This document shows positions 48,801 through 61,167 of a stretch of 64,000 nucleotides of DNA, piece by piece; within the stretch, counting starts at the first letter, position 1; every line of letters starts with the position of its first letter. Source of the stretch: Phoenix dactylifera (lineage: Eukaryota > Streptophyta > Magnoliopsida > Arecales > Arecaceae); the NCBI RefSeq assembly GCF_009389715.1, contig NC_052400.1, positions 21,297,674 through 21,361,673 of the forward strand, in the 5' to 3' direction. Both the position numbers and the translations under genes were made by a program. Under the pieces are notes generated by a model. That model did not search any database, was not told where the DNA came from, and saw only the letters and a list, made by a program, of their open reading frames with translations.

Positions 48801-51800
48801 CGAACCAGCACGGTTCCGCCCCTCAGTTCAAACAATCAGGCGAGGGAGAAGGGACGAGAGGAAAAGTGAGAGAGGTAGGGGAGGGAGAGGGAGGGAGGGA
48901 TGCGAGAGAGAGAGGGAGGGGAAGAGAGAGAGGCCACAAGAGACGGAGGGAAACAAAACAGAGGAGCCCTTTTTTAATTTGCCAACTTCAAACTGAAGTT
49001 GGCAAACTAGTTGCCAACTTCACTTTAAAAAAGGCAAGTGGTTTGCCAACTTCAGTTCGAAGCTGACAAATTAAAACAGAGCTCCTCCCTCCCACTCTCT
49101 CAGCCTCCCTCTCCCCCTCCCTCTTCCTCCCTCCCTCCCTCACCCTGTTCCTCCTTCCCTCTCTCTCCCCTTCCTCTCCAACTCGTGTTGTGTCAGCACA
49201 CCCCGAAATGGTACGATACAATACTGTACCGTACTCACTGCCAGCCAACCAGTATGGATCCTGAAAGTATAAATATTGGGCTTAATACCCTACAAGATAA
49301 TGTTTGGCATTAACAACATCTCTTTATTCACTTGTTAATCCTACAGAACTGATAAAAGAACAAGATAGAGCTTAGCCAATAAGCTCATTACATCATATCT
49401 GCAGCAAGATAACCACACGCCCATGTTACACATGTTACAAAATCATGCAAGCAAAGAAAAAACTAAATGATGGAAGTGTATTATGTCCACTAAAATTATC
49501 AATGCAATTTAAGACATACCATCATCAGGTGCATTACCCAATGATTTTGGGTCTGTCAGCTCAACATCTTCCTTATCCTGCAATTTAGGTGCTTCATCAC
49601 CACAGTCTGAATCATCCATATCCATGTCCACCTGCCAATAGAAAAAAAAAAAGAAATATTATAACTTTTTGACTCTTTCTGCTAGAATTCTTAACAATAA
49701 CTTGCTGTTTAATATATATTGGTGTGGGTGTGTGTGTGCGCGGGGGGGGGGGGGGGGGGGGGGGGGGGGAGGTTGTGGAGGACCATTTATAAACATTAAA
49801 AGATGTCAACAAAGATGAATTAAAATGCAGAGAGCAAACTAAAGAGCGGTAATTTTTTCTCAAAAAGGGACCATAATAATGCAAAACCTATTCAAAGAAT
49901 TTTTTATCCTATCTATAGCACCAAGGTTTTAAGTGCTATGATGGCCTAGTATTAGCACACTAAGTGTTCAGCACCTGACGTTATACACGGGCACGCACGC
50001 ACTGTCATAGGACCATGCCACATGCTATTTCAGGCCTACAGAAAACTTGCCAATCAATGATGACAGGCACTTTCAGTTCTTCAGATCCTAGAAAAGCAAT
50101 AGCTGAGAGATACTTCATATAAACACAACAACTGTTTATGATCATCTCATACATCCAAATGAGTGCATATCAATGGTCAGCCAGTTATCCAAAAGGTTTC
50201 AGTACTTCTGATATCCCCAGGTAACAGATCCAACATTCGATAGGAGAATACATGGAGTCATACCCTTAGTTCATGTTAATTAAGAGACCATGTGGGATAC
50301 ATCCTCATTAAAACACTGTAGATTGCAAATCATAGTTTCTCTGAGAATAACTTCATAAATAGATGAAGAGATTGAAAAAATATACACATAATAGGTTTGG
50401 AGAAAATGAAACTGAAAACTGACCCATAAATCATCCTACCAAACAAATCATAGAAACTTCAAAGGCGGTAACCGTAAACAGCTTAAACAATGATGTATAT
50501 ACTACATTAAACTACCTCTTGTATGGAGTGCTCATTCAGATCATCCCCATGGAATAATGACTGCAAAGTCCATAAAAGTGCATTAGAAAATGAGAAATGT
50601 ACCAGATAAACATATGAAAAGATGATTAAATTGAAAATCACCATAAATGTTTGGTCTCATGTTTATCATTAGAGAAACTAAAGGCATACCTGAACGTCCA
50701 ATTGCAGGTATAAGGATGGAGCTTCTTCCCATTGCCCCGCCATCTTTTGTATGTCATCTACATGGAATCCATGCACATTCCTAGCAGCACAACCCTGTTT
50801 TTTTCCATGGAGATTTTAAAACATGATAAAATCGTAAGAGAAGCAAGATTTAAACATCTAGTTGGTATACGACATCGACAAGAAGAAAGAAACAGAATAT
50901 CATTTATAGTCATCATCAACTGTCAACCATCAAGCCTTTGCCCAACTACCTACTGTTAGCTTAATGAGTCCTCAAACGGCAATTTATCCTATTAAGGGCA
51001 CTGATGTTACTGCGAGTTTTCCCAAATGCTTTTTCACAACTTTCGTGCGTGTTGCTTGAAGTCTTCCCACCATCTTTCTAAATCTTTTGACAAAGATTCA
51101 GTATCTCTCCCTATTGGAGCCTCCTTGGATTTCCACCTTACGTGCCTATATGGCTGTACCATCTTAATTGGTTTTCCAACAAATTTTCCTCATTCTATTG
51201 TTCCGACTTTTACCAGTCATACATCTTAACATTTTCATTTCTGTTACTTTCAGTTTTCTTGGACCTTCTGTCCAAGTTATGACAAATACTGACAGACAAT
51301 TGGAACAATTTACTCTATTTTATTGTTTTTAGTTTCCTGTCCATGTACTTATATGAGCATGTGGTAATACTTTGGGCCCAACCAGCCAGCCAGTCTATAA
51401 ACAAGCACTCATAAGAAAATATATTAAACAAAAATAATATGTATTAGAACTGTGTAAAACAGATCAAACTGATTATTAACAAATGATTCAAACTGTTACA
51501 AAGATCCATCATGTGTTGATTGTGTTCTGTTGGATTGGTATCTTTCCTCAACTGATGTAATAATCAGTCATTCCGCATTATATTTTCTTTACAGAAGAAT
51601 AATGCAAAAGCTCCATGAGCTCTGATTGAATAATTGTGTTCTCATCTAGAAGCAAGGATAAGTGTTTCAAAGAAGGGTTACCTTGAGCAATATTGTAGTC
51701 ATAGAATTTAAGTAAAAAAAAGGAAATAGTCATAAGCAACAAACTTTTCTAAACTATAAAGCCTTGTTTATGCTGATGGTTTTGCCATAGCTTATCTCAC

Positions 51801-53268
51801 CTATAAGCTTCATCCACACTATCTATGCTATGTATCCCACAAAATACCAACGAGAAATAGAAAGTGGTGTCTGCAATTGAGGAGTTTGGGGATATGAAGC
51901 CCAAAAGTTGAGAAAAAGAACTGCTAGTTATATGGCTTGCTGAACAGCTCTATTAGTACACTGCAATTTGATATTAGAACTTTTTGAAAAGAGACATTAT
52001 AAGTTCTTTAAGAATGTTATCATAATGAAAATTAAGAATCATCAACAGTGAAGCTGCTAATGGATATTGTAAAGAAAAATTAACAGATCCTTTATTTAAG
52101 GTTCTTAGCTGAATAGTTATGATCAAAACTTTCCCCAACAAAGACTCTGGAACTCCAAATTAATCACAGCAAATTCTATCTAGAAGTTCACCTATTTCCA
52201 TGTAACAGCATATCTAAAACCATTTTACCCACTGTCTGCCAAACTGACCTGAAACACTTGGTTTGGGCCAAACCAATGCAGAACCGGATCGGTTTGACTT
52301 GTCGGATTGGGACTCAATGCAAACCAGCCGTGGAACCGCCCAGTACAACTCACTTTGAGACGGTTCGAGGCATCCGGTGTCCAAAAACAGAGGAGAGCAC
52401 ATGGGATGCCATTCTCCTCCCTCTTCTTCAAAAATTGTGAAGGGAAAGGTAGGTTTTGTGAGGAAAATCAGGTGATAAAAGATTTATACTGGTTTTGAGC
52501 CCAAATCCAAACAAATCAGGTATAATCCCCTCCCTCCTCTTCATTCATCTTTTTTTTTAATATTTATGCCTAAAAAAGGCCAAAAATTGGTAAAATCAGA
52601 AAACATCATGCCACAATATTTCATGATATGCTACACACCTAAGGATGATCGTGCAATGAAGAAGAAATCATGATTTCTTGTTCATCATGTTTTTATATTA
52701 AAAGAAATTTGATTTTAAAAAATAAAAAAATAATATTTAAAAAATTAAAAAGAAGTTCGCATGTTTGGGGATATGCATGTTACTTACTATCTTATTTTGA
52801 CAACAATTAATTTACATTCGAACATGGTTATGGCTTCAAATAAGTTTCAAAACTAAGTGATGATTAAGCACATATAGGAGATGAGCCCCTCGAGGTGGTT
52901 TAGGACAATGCACTAATGCAGGTAATGATATAACATGTGAAGTAAGGTCCGTGAATGTTTCTAGATCCTCATTGTACATTGGATCCTATCTTGTATAGCC
53001 AGGATACGTGCCATAAGCATATCCTTCATCTAAGACATCGTATTTGAGTAGTTACTACCCTTCACAACTTTAACCAAATTACGGTCAAATTTCACCGCCA
53101 TTATCTTCTCTCGAATGGTCGTGGGATGGTCAGCTCAGTATCCAATAGCGGATCAATCCCAAGGTGGATATCCAGGAAGCCGATACTATGAAAAAGAACA
53201 CGATTTCTATGAGCATCATGGACACTCCACAAGGGATTAGATGTCCATATCTATTTATAATTCAAATC

Positions 53269-53317
<49 letters not shown>

Positions 53318-56300
53318 CAAGCTCAAAATATGCAATCTACGTTTAATTATTACAAAATTATATTTAATCATTACAATTGCATCATCTATTAAGCAATCAT
53401 ATGTCTCTCGAAACCAATATGAAATAAAATAAAATTAAAACACCCTTAAAATCACATACAAAGATCCATAAACGTTAAATAATCTTAAAAATCAAAAAAT
53501 TAAAAAAAATAAAGAATGCAAAAATAGTGAATTGGTATTGAACCAGTACGTTTCTACAAGTCAAGTGCTGGTACGGTTCAGCTCGATACCTTACTGTACC
53601 AGCACCTCACCAGTACATTCCTTGATACTGAGATTGCAAACATCGATCTTACCACTTGAAAAGAAAAGGGATAAATATGAACTCACCATTGGATCCTTGT
53701 ATGGAGCTTCCAGCAGATAAACTTCATAGCCCGATCTCTGGTTAAAAAATAAACAGAATAAGTAATATACATACCAAAATAAAGGAGGAGGATTCAACAA
53801 CTTAATAACATCAAACATAGGGCAGAAATACATCCAAAAAGAACTAAATTTGACACACATATAATTTCCTAGAAGGCCAGAACCACGGTGCATATCCATG
53901 ACAGGCCTCTAACATAGATCACACATTCTATCTACATTACATTGAGCAAAAAAAATAAAATTGCTTGCATACCATAGTCATACAACTTCTTATGATGCGG
54001 TTCAAGATCAAACAGATGAAAAGAAGAGAAAAATGTTTACGTATTGAATTTACGACTAGTAAAACATAAAAAAAAAATGTTGAAAGTAAAAAAGTTAACT
54101 TGCACCCTTTATCTCAAAAACAACCGGCTAAAACTTGCCCACTAGCCCATTAGTTATAGCCACTACCAATAAAGGCCAAAAAAGGAGTAAAGCTAATCTC
54201 CTCCGTGGATGGGAGCGAACCGATTAGAACTCCCAAAACTTTAGCCTTCTTGCAAATACACTTGAAAGTAACAAACCAAACTCCGCCCGCAAATTTTATT
54301 TGAAAAAAGGGCCATCACTCTCTGATATATTCATTCCCTCTTTTTTCTTCTCCATAGAATTTTTACAAAAAATTCTCAATAGCATCATTGCATTCGGGTT
54401 GGAATAGAGGAACAATAAAATTCGTAGAAAAACCTGCTAAAACAAGAAAAAATAGAATGTTGACATATCGATTCCCTTGAAGCTCCAAGACACATCGTCA
54501 ATCATAAACAACATAAATTAGGTCTCCTTACATTGATAGAATTATGGAAGTCAATAAGCATCAAACAAGAAGGTGCCAACTAGGGATGCAATCGAGCCGA
54601 GTAGCTAGAGGCTCGAGCTCGACTTGATTCAAAACACTCGGGCTCGAAACTCGACTTGCGATCAAGCCTTAATATCCAAGTTCAAACTCAACCCAATCAA
54701 AAAAAAAAAAGCAACAGTCATGATCAACTCGATTCGATCCAAATATCAACCAAACTATACTCCAGCTCGAGTTCGAGTTCAAATTAAAGCCTTAGTCATA
54801 ATTAAAAAATATGGTTAAAAGTTAGAAATTAGATCAGATTAAAAATTTAAATCTTGTATTTTTAAATATTAAATTAATAAAATATATAGTATAAATAAAA
54901 TACAATATTATTAAAAATATATATATAGGCTTGCGAGCCTTCGAGTTAAATATTTTGCTACTCGAGCATGACTCGAAAAACTATTTGAGCTACTCGAGCT
55001 CGACTTGAGCTTGATAATAGTTGAGTCGAGTTGAGCTTAGACCCGTATCAAGCTCAAGCAACTCATGAACTACTCTCAACTCATTTGCACCCCTAGTGCC
55101 AACTAGCTCAATTGGTAGTCATTGGGTGTGGATATCAGCAACCTGTGTTTACGTTGAATCCTGCCCTCACCCAATGCTTCAACCAGCCCTAGTTGTTCAC
55201 AAAAAGAAAAAGAAGAATCGCAGACCCACCTACATACTGTGAACATTTTTTTTCAACTCTAGCACCTAATAGTGATAGAATTGATGGACTATATCATGGC
55301 TTGAAAGAATCTAATGAATCCAATCAAAAGAAATGCAAAGAGTAACTAGATAAAAAATGATTGTAAAGGTTGCCACACAAATTGGCCAACTTTATGATAT
55401 TGGAGCAAATTCAGGTCATGGAGAAGACCAAAAAACATGGGCCTGGGCTTGTGTCCATTTAAGGTGAGATGGTAACTTTCAACTAACCCATTGGTTAAAG
55501 GTGACAATGACTATTCTATTGTAAATGTCAACACAAAGCTTGACAAGGTGCCATGACAAAGGCTAAAAGAGAAAAAAGGACCCATGCTTAGACTTTGCCA
55601 CTTTACACATGCAATTATGTTTTGCTAGTTCTTGTCCAAGCTAGGGGCACAAAACTGTCTCCCCACAAACAGTAAGAAATATGATTCTTGTAAAACAACC
55701 TTATGAGTTCTGATTGTATTGCATTGGACCGAAAAAATATATTGAGGTTCAAAAACATGCTGGAGTGTCATTTATATCTTAATAAACTAGATTCCAAAGC
55801 TCATATAACTGCTGTCAATGTATTACTTTTTAGAAGATCAAACAATAAATTCCACATATATGTATACATGCATATAAACAAATATGAGCAGTCATCCAGC
55901 CATCCCAGCTTACTCTTGCAGATAACACATAAATGGTAATATATACAAGACGCCTCATACTACTTAACACATTCTGGAACCTAGCTGAACTAACATCAGA
56001 GAAAAGAGCAAAACAAAAGAAAATATAGGCTCTTTATCCAAAGCAGCCAGCCAACTCAGGTTGCCCATTCTTCTACAAAATTTCAGAGAAAGGAGAAGGA
56101 ATGAATAATCCTATTGGCACCAAGCAGGACCCTAAATATGTTCTAAATCAATCACATTCCCATTGGCTCCCTGATAAATGTAAACAGCTAGCAAATAACA
56201 ATACTCTAAGTAACTTATAGGTTCTTTCACATCACGATTAGATTATCAATACTAAACAAACTTATATTAGGAATTAAAATATAATAAGATTTTCCTAAAA

Positions 56301-57443
56301 TGATAAGCTTAATAACTATCTGCTATCATATGCTCGAAAAGTTGGTGCAGTGTAAGGACCTCACTATTACCACCAACAGTACATGCCAATCCCTTAGACA
56401 TGACCTTTTTCCATTACAGGGGAAAGACATGAAAAGAAAAAGAAAGAAAGAAAATGAACAGACCATTGAAACTCCCCAAGAAATATACTCGCCCTAGTAT
56501 TCTTTCAAAATATAGCAACTAGATCCCGTATTTTATCCAGAGTAGGGCTTGCATCATCTGCCTTCTATCTTATCTCACCTTTCTGAAGTCCTACATTCTC
56601 AAACATAATCATCCCTTCTAGATTTCAGCTGCAATTGCAACCATTTATCTTAATCATGCAAGCACCCAGTTTATAACATCAGGCTTAGGAAACAGCTCTT
56701 GTAAATAAATCATAGAATATCTATGGACTTCCTGAGTAGCAAAACATAAACTTTTAACAAATACAAGGACCAAAAACTCTTCTTGTTATTAAACAAGCAG
56801 CAGGTAGAGTTCAACAACAGAATGTAGCATCAATTTAATAGGTAAATCAACATTATATAAAACATGCAACTCAAGATTAGTTATAAATTAACAGAACACC
56901 ATCTATCATGTTCAGAAGAGCCAACAGGTAGCTGAATTCTCAGTCTAAAATATCGTAAACCTGAATTGGATCTCACTGCATCTGATCTGCTGTATGGTAA
57001 AAGGATCCTTAGGTTTGCACAAATGAAATACAATTAATGAAACAAATTAACAAAAAGGATTCTTGTCTTAATGGTAATGAGAGGATTTTGTCATAAGACA
57101 AGCAGGAGGTTTGCATAGACTTAGAATGGTAGGATACAGGTTTTGTCCCTAATAGAAACAACATAAGATATTCTTGACGCAAAGTATGTTCGTGTTAACA
57201 AATGGTAGGATCATTGTCTGCCTAACCAGACTGGTTGGGGACCGACATGGTTCCGGCTAATAAAACGGTTCAGCTATTAAACCTCCTCCACCCCCTCCCC
57301 TGCTATTAAAATGGTTCTGGCTCGCTTGTGACTCACCCCCTCTCCCCTCACAACTCGATTCCATGCCCTCCCCCCAATTCGTAAACGCTAACCCGCCTCT
57401 CCAGTCGCAGAAAGACCACAGCTCAATTTCAGTAAGCTCTTCC

Positions 57444-57485
<42 letters not shown>

Positions 57486-57523
57486 GCTAGGTTAGGGTTA
57501 AAGTTTCCCTCACCCCCACCCCC

Positions 57524-57575
<52 letters not shown>

Positions 57576-57623
57576 CTGGGTTAGGGTTAGGGTGTCCCTC
57601 ACCCTCTCTCGGTAAGCTCTTCC

Positions 57624-57669
<46 letters not shown>

Positions 57670-60207
57670 CTAGGTTAGGGTTAAAGTTTCCCTCACCCCC
57701 ACCCCCCCACCCCTCTCTCTCTCTCTCTTGGCTGGGTTAGGGTTAGGGTGTCCCTCACCCTCTCCCTCCCTCCCTCTCTTCCTCTCTCCTTTTCTCCCTC
57801 TCCCTCTCCCCCTCCCAAACCCTCTCTCTGCGAAAGGGAACGAAGCAGAAAGGGAAAAAACCAGTCCCCACCTCTTTTTATTTTTGAATTTTGAATTGAA
57901 GTCGGCAAATTATATGCTGACCTCATTTAAAATTTGTAAAAAAGAGTCCGAAATAGACCGAAACGGCACAGTACAAACCCATATCATATCCGTATCGCCT
58001 GCCAACCAGTACGTGTCCCAGATTCTTAGTGCTCTCGGTGCAAGGAATTCCCTTTCTGTACATAGAAAAAAGCATAACTCATGATATACTAAACCTAAAA
58101 AGATGTCATTTAGAGCCCCAGATTGAATGTTAAAAAAAGATCATGCATTTCTCAACCCCAACAAAAGGACTTATTTTCTACAGCTAGAAAAGCCATGTCT
58201 GCATTGTTATATGGGAAAATAAGAAAGCAAATTTGGCAAATATCATATACCTCCAGAGTTACAAAATGAATCTTTTGTGACATTCTTGTTATGAAAATTA
58301 GATAAGCCTTCTAAATTCAAAGTATGTTCTATGCATTACAACACAACCAGAACCAAAGGAACTGAATCATAAATACTCAGAGTCACAAAATAGAGATTGA
58401 GAGTATACCTTTGCAACTGCCCAAAACTGAGCAAAATCAGCTACCCGCAGATTGCGGTCATCCACTAAAACGAGGCAAACATACCAGCAACAAATGAGTC
58501 AGTTGCCGAACAATGCTGCATTAGTTGTTAATGAATATGAAGGCAGCGCACACTGCATAGGCACTGCATCTGACCACTTCATCTAGAACCATACTAAAAC
58601 ATTGAATTTTTTGAACAGTAAAAACCCCAGGACAGTGGGGCAGGCCTCCCAATCAAATTCTAGGTGCTACTGAGTTCTCACTACATTCTAGTACAGCAAA
58701 CCATTCAGCTTCCATATAACAAATGAGCACACGAAACAAATGCATGTAAGAAATGTCAAGGCCAAAGAGCAGTAATCGAAGCTAATGTGATGCCAGAAAG
58801 GAGGTGATTCCCTATTCATATATGATATCCGTTAAGACAGAATCACCTACAATAGTAACTCAGAATAAAGAAGGCCATGACATGGCATAGAGAGATTTTT
58901 TTAACATGCATGACAAAACACCAAATTCACAGTTAAAAATAATTATTATTATGATAAAAAAAGATAACACATAGATATGAGCAAGTGGTAACGCAATGGA
59001 GTTCAAAAAAATAAAAGTCAAACCATGCAGGTTCCATGAAAATTATAAAAAAGAAAAAACAGCATTCCAAACCTCATACCAATTACAAAGGTGAAAATCC
59101 CTTCATCAAGGGTCTTCTTAAAAGCCTTCAACATGCTCAACCGATATGTCTGCCCAAAAATTTAAACAAAGAACCATTTTCAAGATTCATTAACTGAGTT
59201 AATTATAATCATTACAATACAAATTAAAAAAATATCCAGAATGCTTTTAAAAATTAAAATAATGTTGAGAAACACTATCGCAGAAGCACAAGTATAAGGT
59301 GTCAAGTTTAAGGCTATGGAAAATTTCTCCAAACATCTGCACTATTTGTCCTTAATAAAATAAGCATACATAATGACATAATTGGTTAAGATTTCTTTAA
59401 ATCCACCTTCAAACTATATGGCAGTTGTCACACACATCAAAAATTTAGGCTGTTCGATGATTGTCAAACATGGTTAAGATATATCATTCAATTCAACGAC
59501 AACTGGCTGCTATTAAGGAGAATGCCGCATCCCATGAAAAATCTTAAGTGGAAATGGTTGCCTTTAGCTAACTGTGCTTTCACAAAATCTGTTTCACCAC
59601 AAATACTACGCCCAGGAGTAATCAACTAGTTGGATTTATCCAATCATGATAGGATTCTTTTGGATGTGGCATTACCAGCATGCGATATAACAATTCATAA
59701 ACAAAGAGGAAGGAAAAGAAGCAACTGTAATGGCGTTTATACATTTGAGAGTAAAACAAAATGATTTTCTCTTGGGGAAAAAAAGCATAGAAGAGAGACA
59801 AACAGGAATGAATGGCATCACCTCCTCCATTTCGGGCTCATAACAATACTCAATCACTTTCTTAGTGATCTGTTTCTTGCCTCTGTATGAACTAGAGGAT
59901 TTAGACACTTCATGGTCTTCAATCTTCTACAAAATAAGGTAAAATTACGTAAATTAATTCATCATCAATAATATTCTACGAAAAAAACCCAATCAAATAT
60001 GATCTTATGCATTTGCACAAGTCATTGATGGCAGAAGAAATCTCAGCTAACATGATAGCCTGTTATGGCCACGACCACGGAGGTGCACTCTCACCTTTTC
60101 AACTTCAATCATGAAATAATCATCCATTGCATGAATTCTGGGTACATTCCCTCCATTTTCAACTTCAAGATCGCGTAATGCCTTTGCCAAGTAGCTTTTT
60201 CCACTAC
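39900..60207 (-). CDS. YLP motif-containing protein 1-like (P-loop NTPase fold), 3' part, 11 exons
   Basis: Partial: the C-terminal 374 residues of a plant homologue of YLPM1/ZAP3, a nuclear protein linked in animals to RNA processing and phosphatase binding. Exons (minus): 60207-60095, 59926-59822, 59149-59080, 58464-58409, 53737-53687, 50794-50690, 50560-50516, 49631-49520, 44330-44128, 41256-41170, 40076-39900. All phases join. The first visible exon begins inside the Walker A loop (GSGKSYLAKALRD) and continues with RIHAMDDYFMIE. Then follow KKVIEYCYEPEMEE, LKAFKKTLDEGIFTFVI, VDDRNLRVADFAQFWAVAK, RSGYEVYLLEAPYKDPM, NVHGFHVDDIQKMAGQWEEA, an acidic linker (DMDMDDSDCGDEAP), NALSGLIQAYSKS, GFSIAAAKK and a C-terminal FHEQLRAERESFKAVFDRRR motif. 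Polynucleotide-kinase-like folding is the family expectation. The upstream exons, including the residues before the P-loop, were not found between 60208 and 64000 and probably lie beyond the window. Introns carry many transposons. Confidence 0.9.
41322..41672. repeat. Tandem duplication, about 175-bp unit
   Basis: Both copies run from TAATATTGAGG through CTCCTTGTTTGCAAC and ATATGAAAGAGA to AAGTAGAGAA. They lie in a YLPM1-like intron, starting near 41322 and 41501. They show moderate divergence and small indels. Confidence 0.75.
47892..48195. mobile_element. GGTACC-rich element B (304 bp, 10-bp target duplication)
   Basis: Flanked by CTACAATCCA (47882-47891 and 48196-48205). Left end TGGAATGCCGTACCGGCC; reverse-complemented right end CAAGGTCCGCCGTACCGG. 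The central hairpin at 48066-48090 has an 11-bp stem, AACCACAGCGC with GCGCTGTGGTT. It is nearly identical to element C over its first 70 bases. It lies in a YLPM1-like intron. Confidence 0.88.
48197..48240. repeat. 22-bp tandem duplication next to element B
   Basis: TACAATCCACTATGAGTTTG is followed by T and repeated 22 bp later. The first copy contains the right target duplication of element B, so the duplication either predates the insertion or accompanied it. Confidence 0.7.
48321..48717. mobile_element. GGTACC-rich element C (397 bp, 8-10-bp target duplication)
   Basis: TTCGCAAG flanks both ends (48311-48318 and 48718-48725). The next two bases differ, so a 10-bp duplication with two changes is also possible. 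Same orientation and ends as element B, 125 bp away. It contains an internal duplication (CCCGTACCGGCCGGTTCGGA and its neighbour, near 48428 and 48488) that makes it longer than B. The hairpin at 48578-48602 has one stem mismatch. Confidence 0.86.
48741..49258. mobile_element. Fold-back element E, relative of the GGTACC family
   Basis: Begins CAAGGTTCGCCGTACCG, the terminal motif of elements A-C, only 24 bp after element C. Its left arm is purine-rich (48840-48960, GAGAGGGAGG words) and its right arm pyrimidine-rich (49083-49180). The core is a strong inverted repeat: TTAATTTGCCAACTTCAAAC at 48974 pairs with a near-complement ending at about 49075. It ends with CTGTACCGTACTCACTGCC near 49240. 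The target duplication is uncertain. It would form a long hairpin as single strand or RNA. Confidence 0.65.
49742..49769. repeat. G28 homopolymer
   Basis: Twenty-eight consecutive G on the plus strand follow a (TG)n tract. On the sense strand of the YLPM1-like gene this is a C run in an intron. It may form G-quadruplexes, and its length is likely polymorphic or misassembled. Confidence 0.9.
53272..53313. repeat. (AT)n microsatellite
   Basis: About 42 bases of alternating T and A in a YLPM1-like intron. Confidence 0.95.
53535..53632. mobile_element. Degenerate GGTACxG-word element
   Basis: ATTGAACCAGTACG, GCTGGTACGGTTCAGC and CTGTACCAGCACCTCACC resemble the word content of the short element at 23882. 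The ends and target duplication are not clear. It lies immediately downstream (in gene sense) of exon 53737-53687. Confidence 0.4.
54581..55095. mobile_element. hAT-type MITE 2 (CTCGAG-rich body)
   Basis: Perfect 8-bp target duplication GTGCCAAC (54573-54580 and 55096-55103). The ends TAGGGATGCAA and TTGCACCCCTA are inverted repeats. The body is made of CTCGAG, GAGCTCGA and GACTCGA words with an AT-rich centre, like the element at 3130. The right target duplication is the first 8 bases of a SINE, so the MITE landed at the SINE's 5' end. Confidence 0.9.
55096..55216 (+). mobile_element. tRNA-derived SINE, short
   Basis: TAGCTCAATTGGTAG (55105-55119) is a very good polymerase III A box, and GTTGAATCCTGCC (about 55154-55166) fits a B box at normal spacing. 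An A-rich tail (AAAAAGAAAAAGAAGAA) ends it near 55216. A bona fide tRNA is ruled out because acceptor-stem pairing and length are wrong. The SINE's own target duplication was not found. Confidence 0.6.
57195..58035. mobile_element. Composite repeat with (CT)n tracts, distant relative of element E
   Basis: Contains (CT)n at about 57448-57483, 57528-57572, 57626-57668 and 57713-57728. It is organised as two copies of a unit that starts GTAAGCTCTTCCACC and includes GGTTAGGGTTAAAGTTTCCC and GGGTTAGGGTTAGGGTG. Downstream, AAGTCGGCAAATTATATGCTGAC and CGCCTGCCAACCAGTACG match the core and the right end of element E. The (TTAGGG) words are too few to be a telomere remnant. It lies in a YLPM1-like intron. 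Confidence 0.55.
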
Positions 60208-61167
60208 CTGCATGTATAAAGAATTATCATGAACATCTGACTTTAGCCATCAATAATAAATAATTTTATTTGCAAAAAATGAAGAGTCAAAAGTCGAAAC
60301 AATAATGAACGGCCAAAGATGAAACAATCCACATTTTGAGCATTATAGAACATGAAAATATTAATGAGGACTAATATTCGTTATATTTGATGTTTTCAAC
60401 AGCTTGACTAAAACATAAACATAACAAGTCAAGGATCCTTGAGATTGATTTTAAAGGTTGGATGCATATGTCCAACCAAATAAATCAATCACATGTTGAA
60501 GAGCAATTTCATTGCTCTTCAACTTAATATAGCATGACAAAAGCATACTAACATTTTCGAAAATTCAATTAGCCCTTGACAGAACCTTACCATATTCTGC
60601 ACCTGCTCCATTAAATTAAGAGCATGATTTCTTTCAAAATGACTTCAAACCCAAAAAAGAATGAATAACAAGCCAAAAGCAGTACTAGAATCAGTAATTG
60701 GTGGGTGCTTTATATGAATTTGTTAAAGACGTAATCATCATCACATTATATCCAATTTCACTGTTACAGTGATGAAAACATGTTTAGCAGCTAAATAATC
60801 CACATCTGGGATTGAAGGTCCACATGCTTGGTGGCAAGCCCTTTCTGTGGGTAAAATTTCTGTGGGCAAGGTGGTTCACCTAAATATTTGCAGAGTTGGG
60901 TGCTTGCGTAGCACTCCTAGAATAAGTGGATCCTAATCTACTATCTGCTGCACTTCTATTTTCCTTTTTTCAGACTTTTTGACATTACAGTAACCTCAAA
61001 AGTCGAAGATGGCAACCAAAAGCCTTTTTTCCACTTTATTCATCATCAAAAAAAAACCTGATAGCAAAAAATTCAAGTCCTCTAAAAGGTTTTTGATACT
61101 TCATGGTAAGCGACAACAAGGCAACTTCCAACTGCAAGTCGCCCATGAAACAATTCTATGTGCTTGT

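Noticed and set aside
47859..48996. Several overlapping frames of 115-242 codons rich in RTG, PVR and YRP
   Set aside because: They are translations of ACCGGTACGG-type words in elements B, C and E, which are open in several frames at once; no conserved protein is present.
55096..55170. A tRNA gene
   Set aside because: The A and B boxes are good, but acceptor and anticodon stems do not pair and an A-rich tail follows, so a SINE fits better.
57440..57760. Interstitial telomere
   Set aside because: Only isolated GGGTTAGGG words occur, within CT-rich tandem units; plant telomeric repeats (TTTAGGG arrays) are absent.
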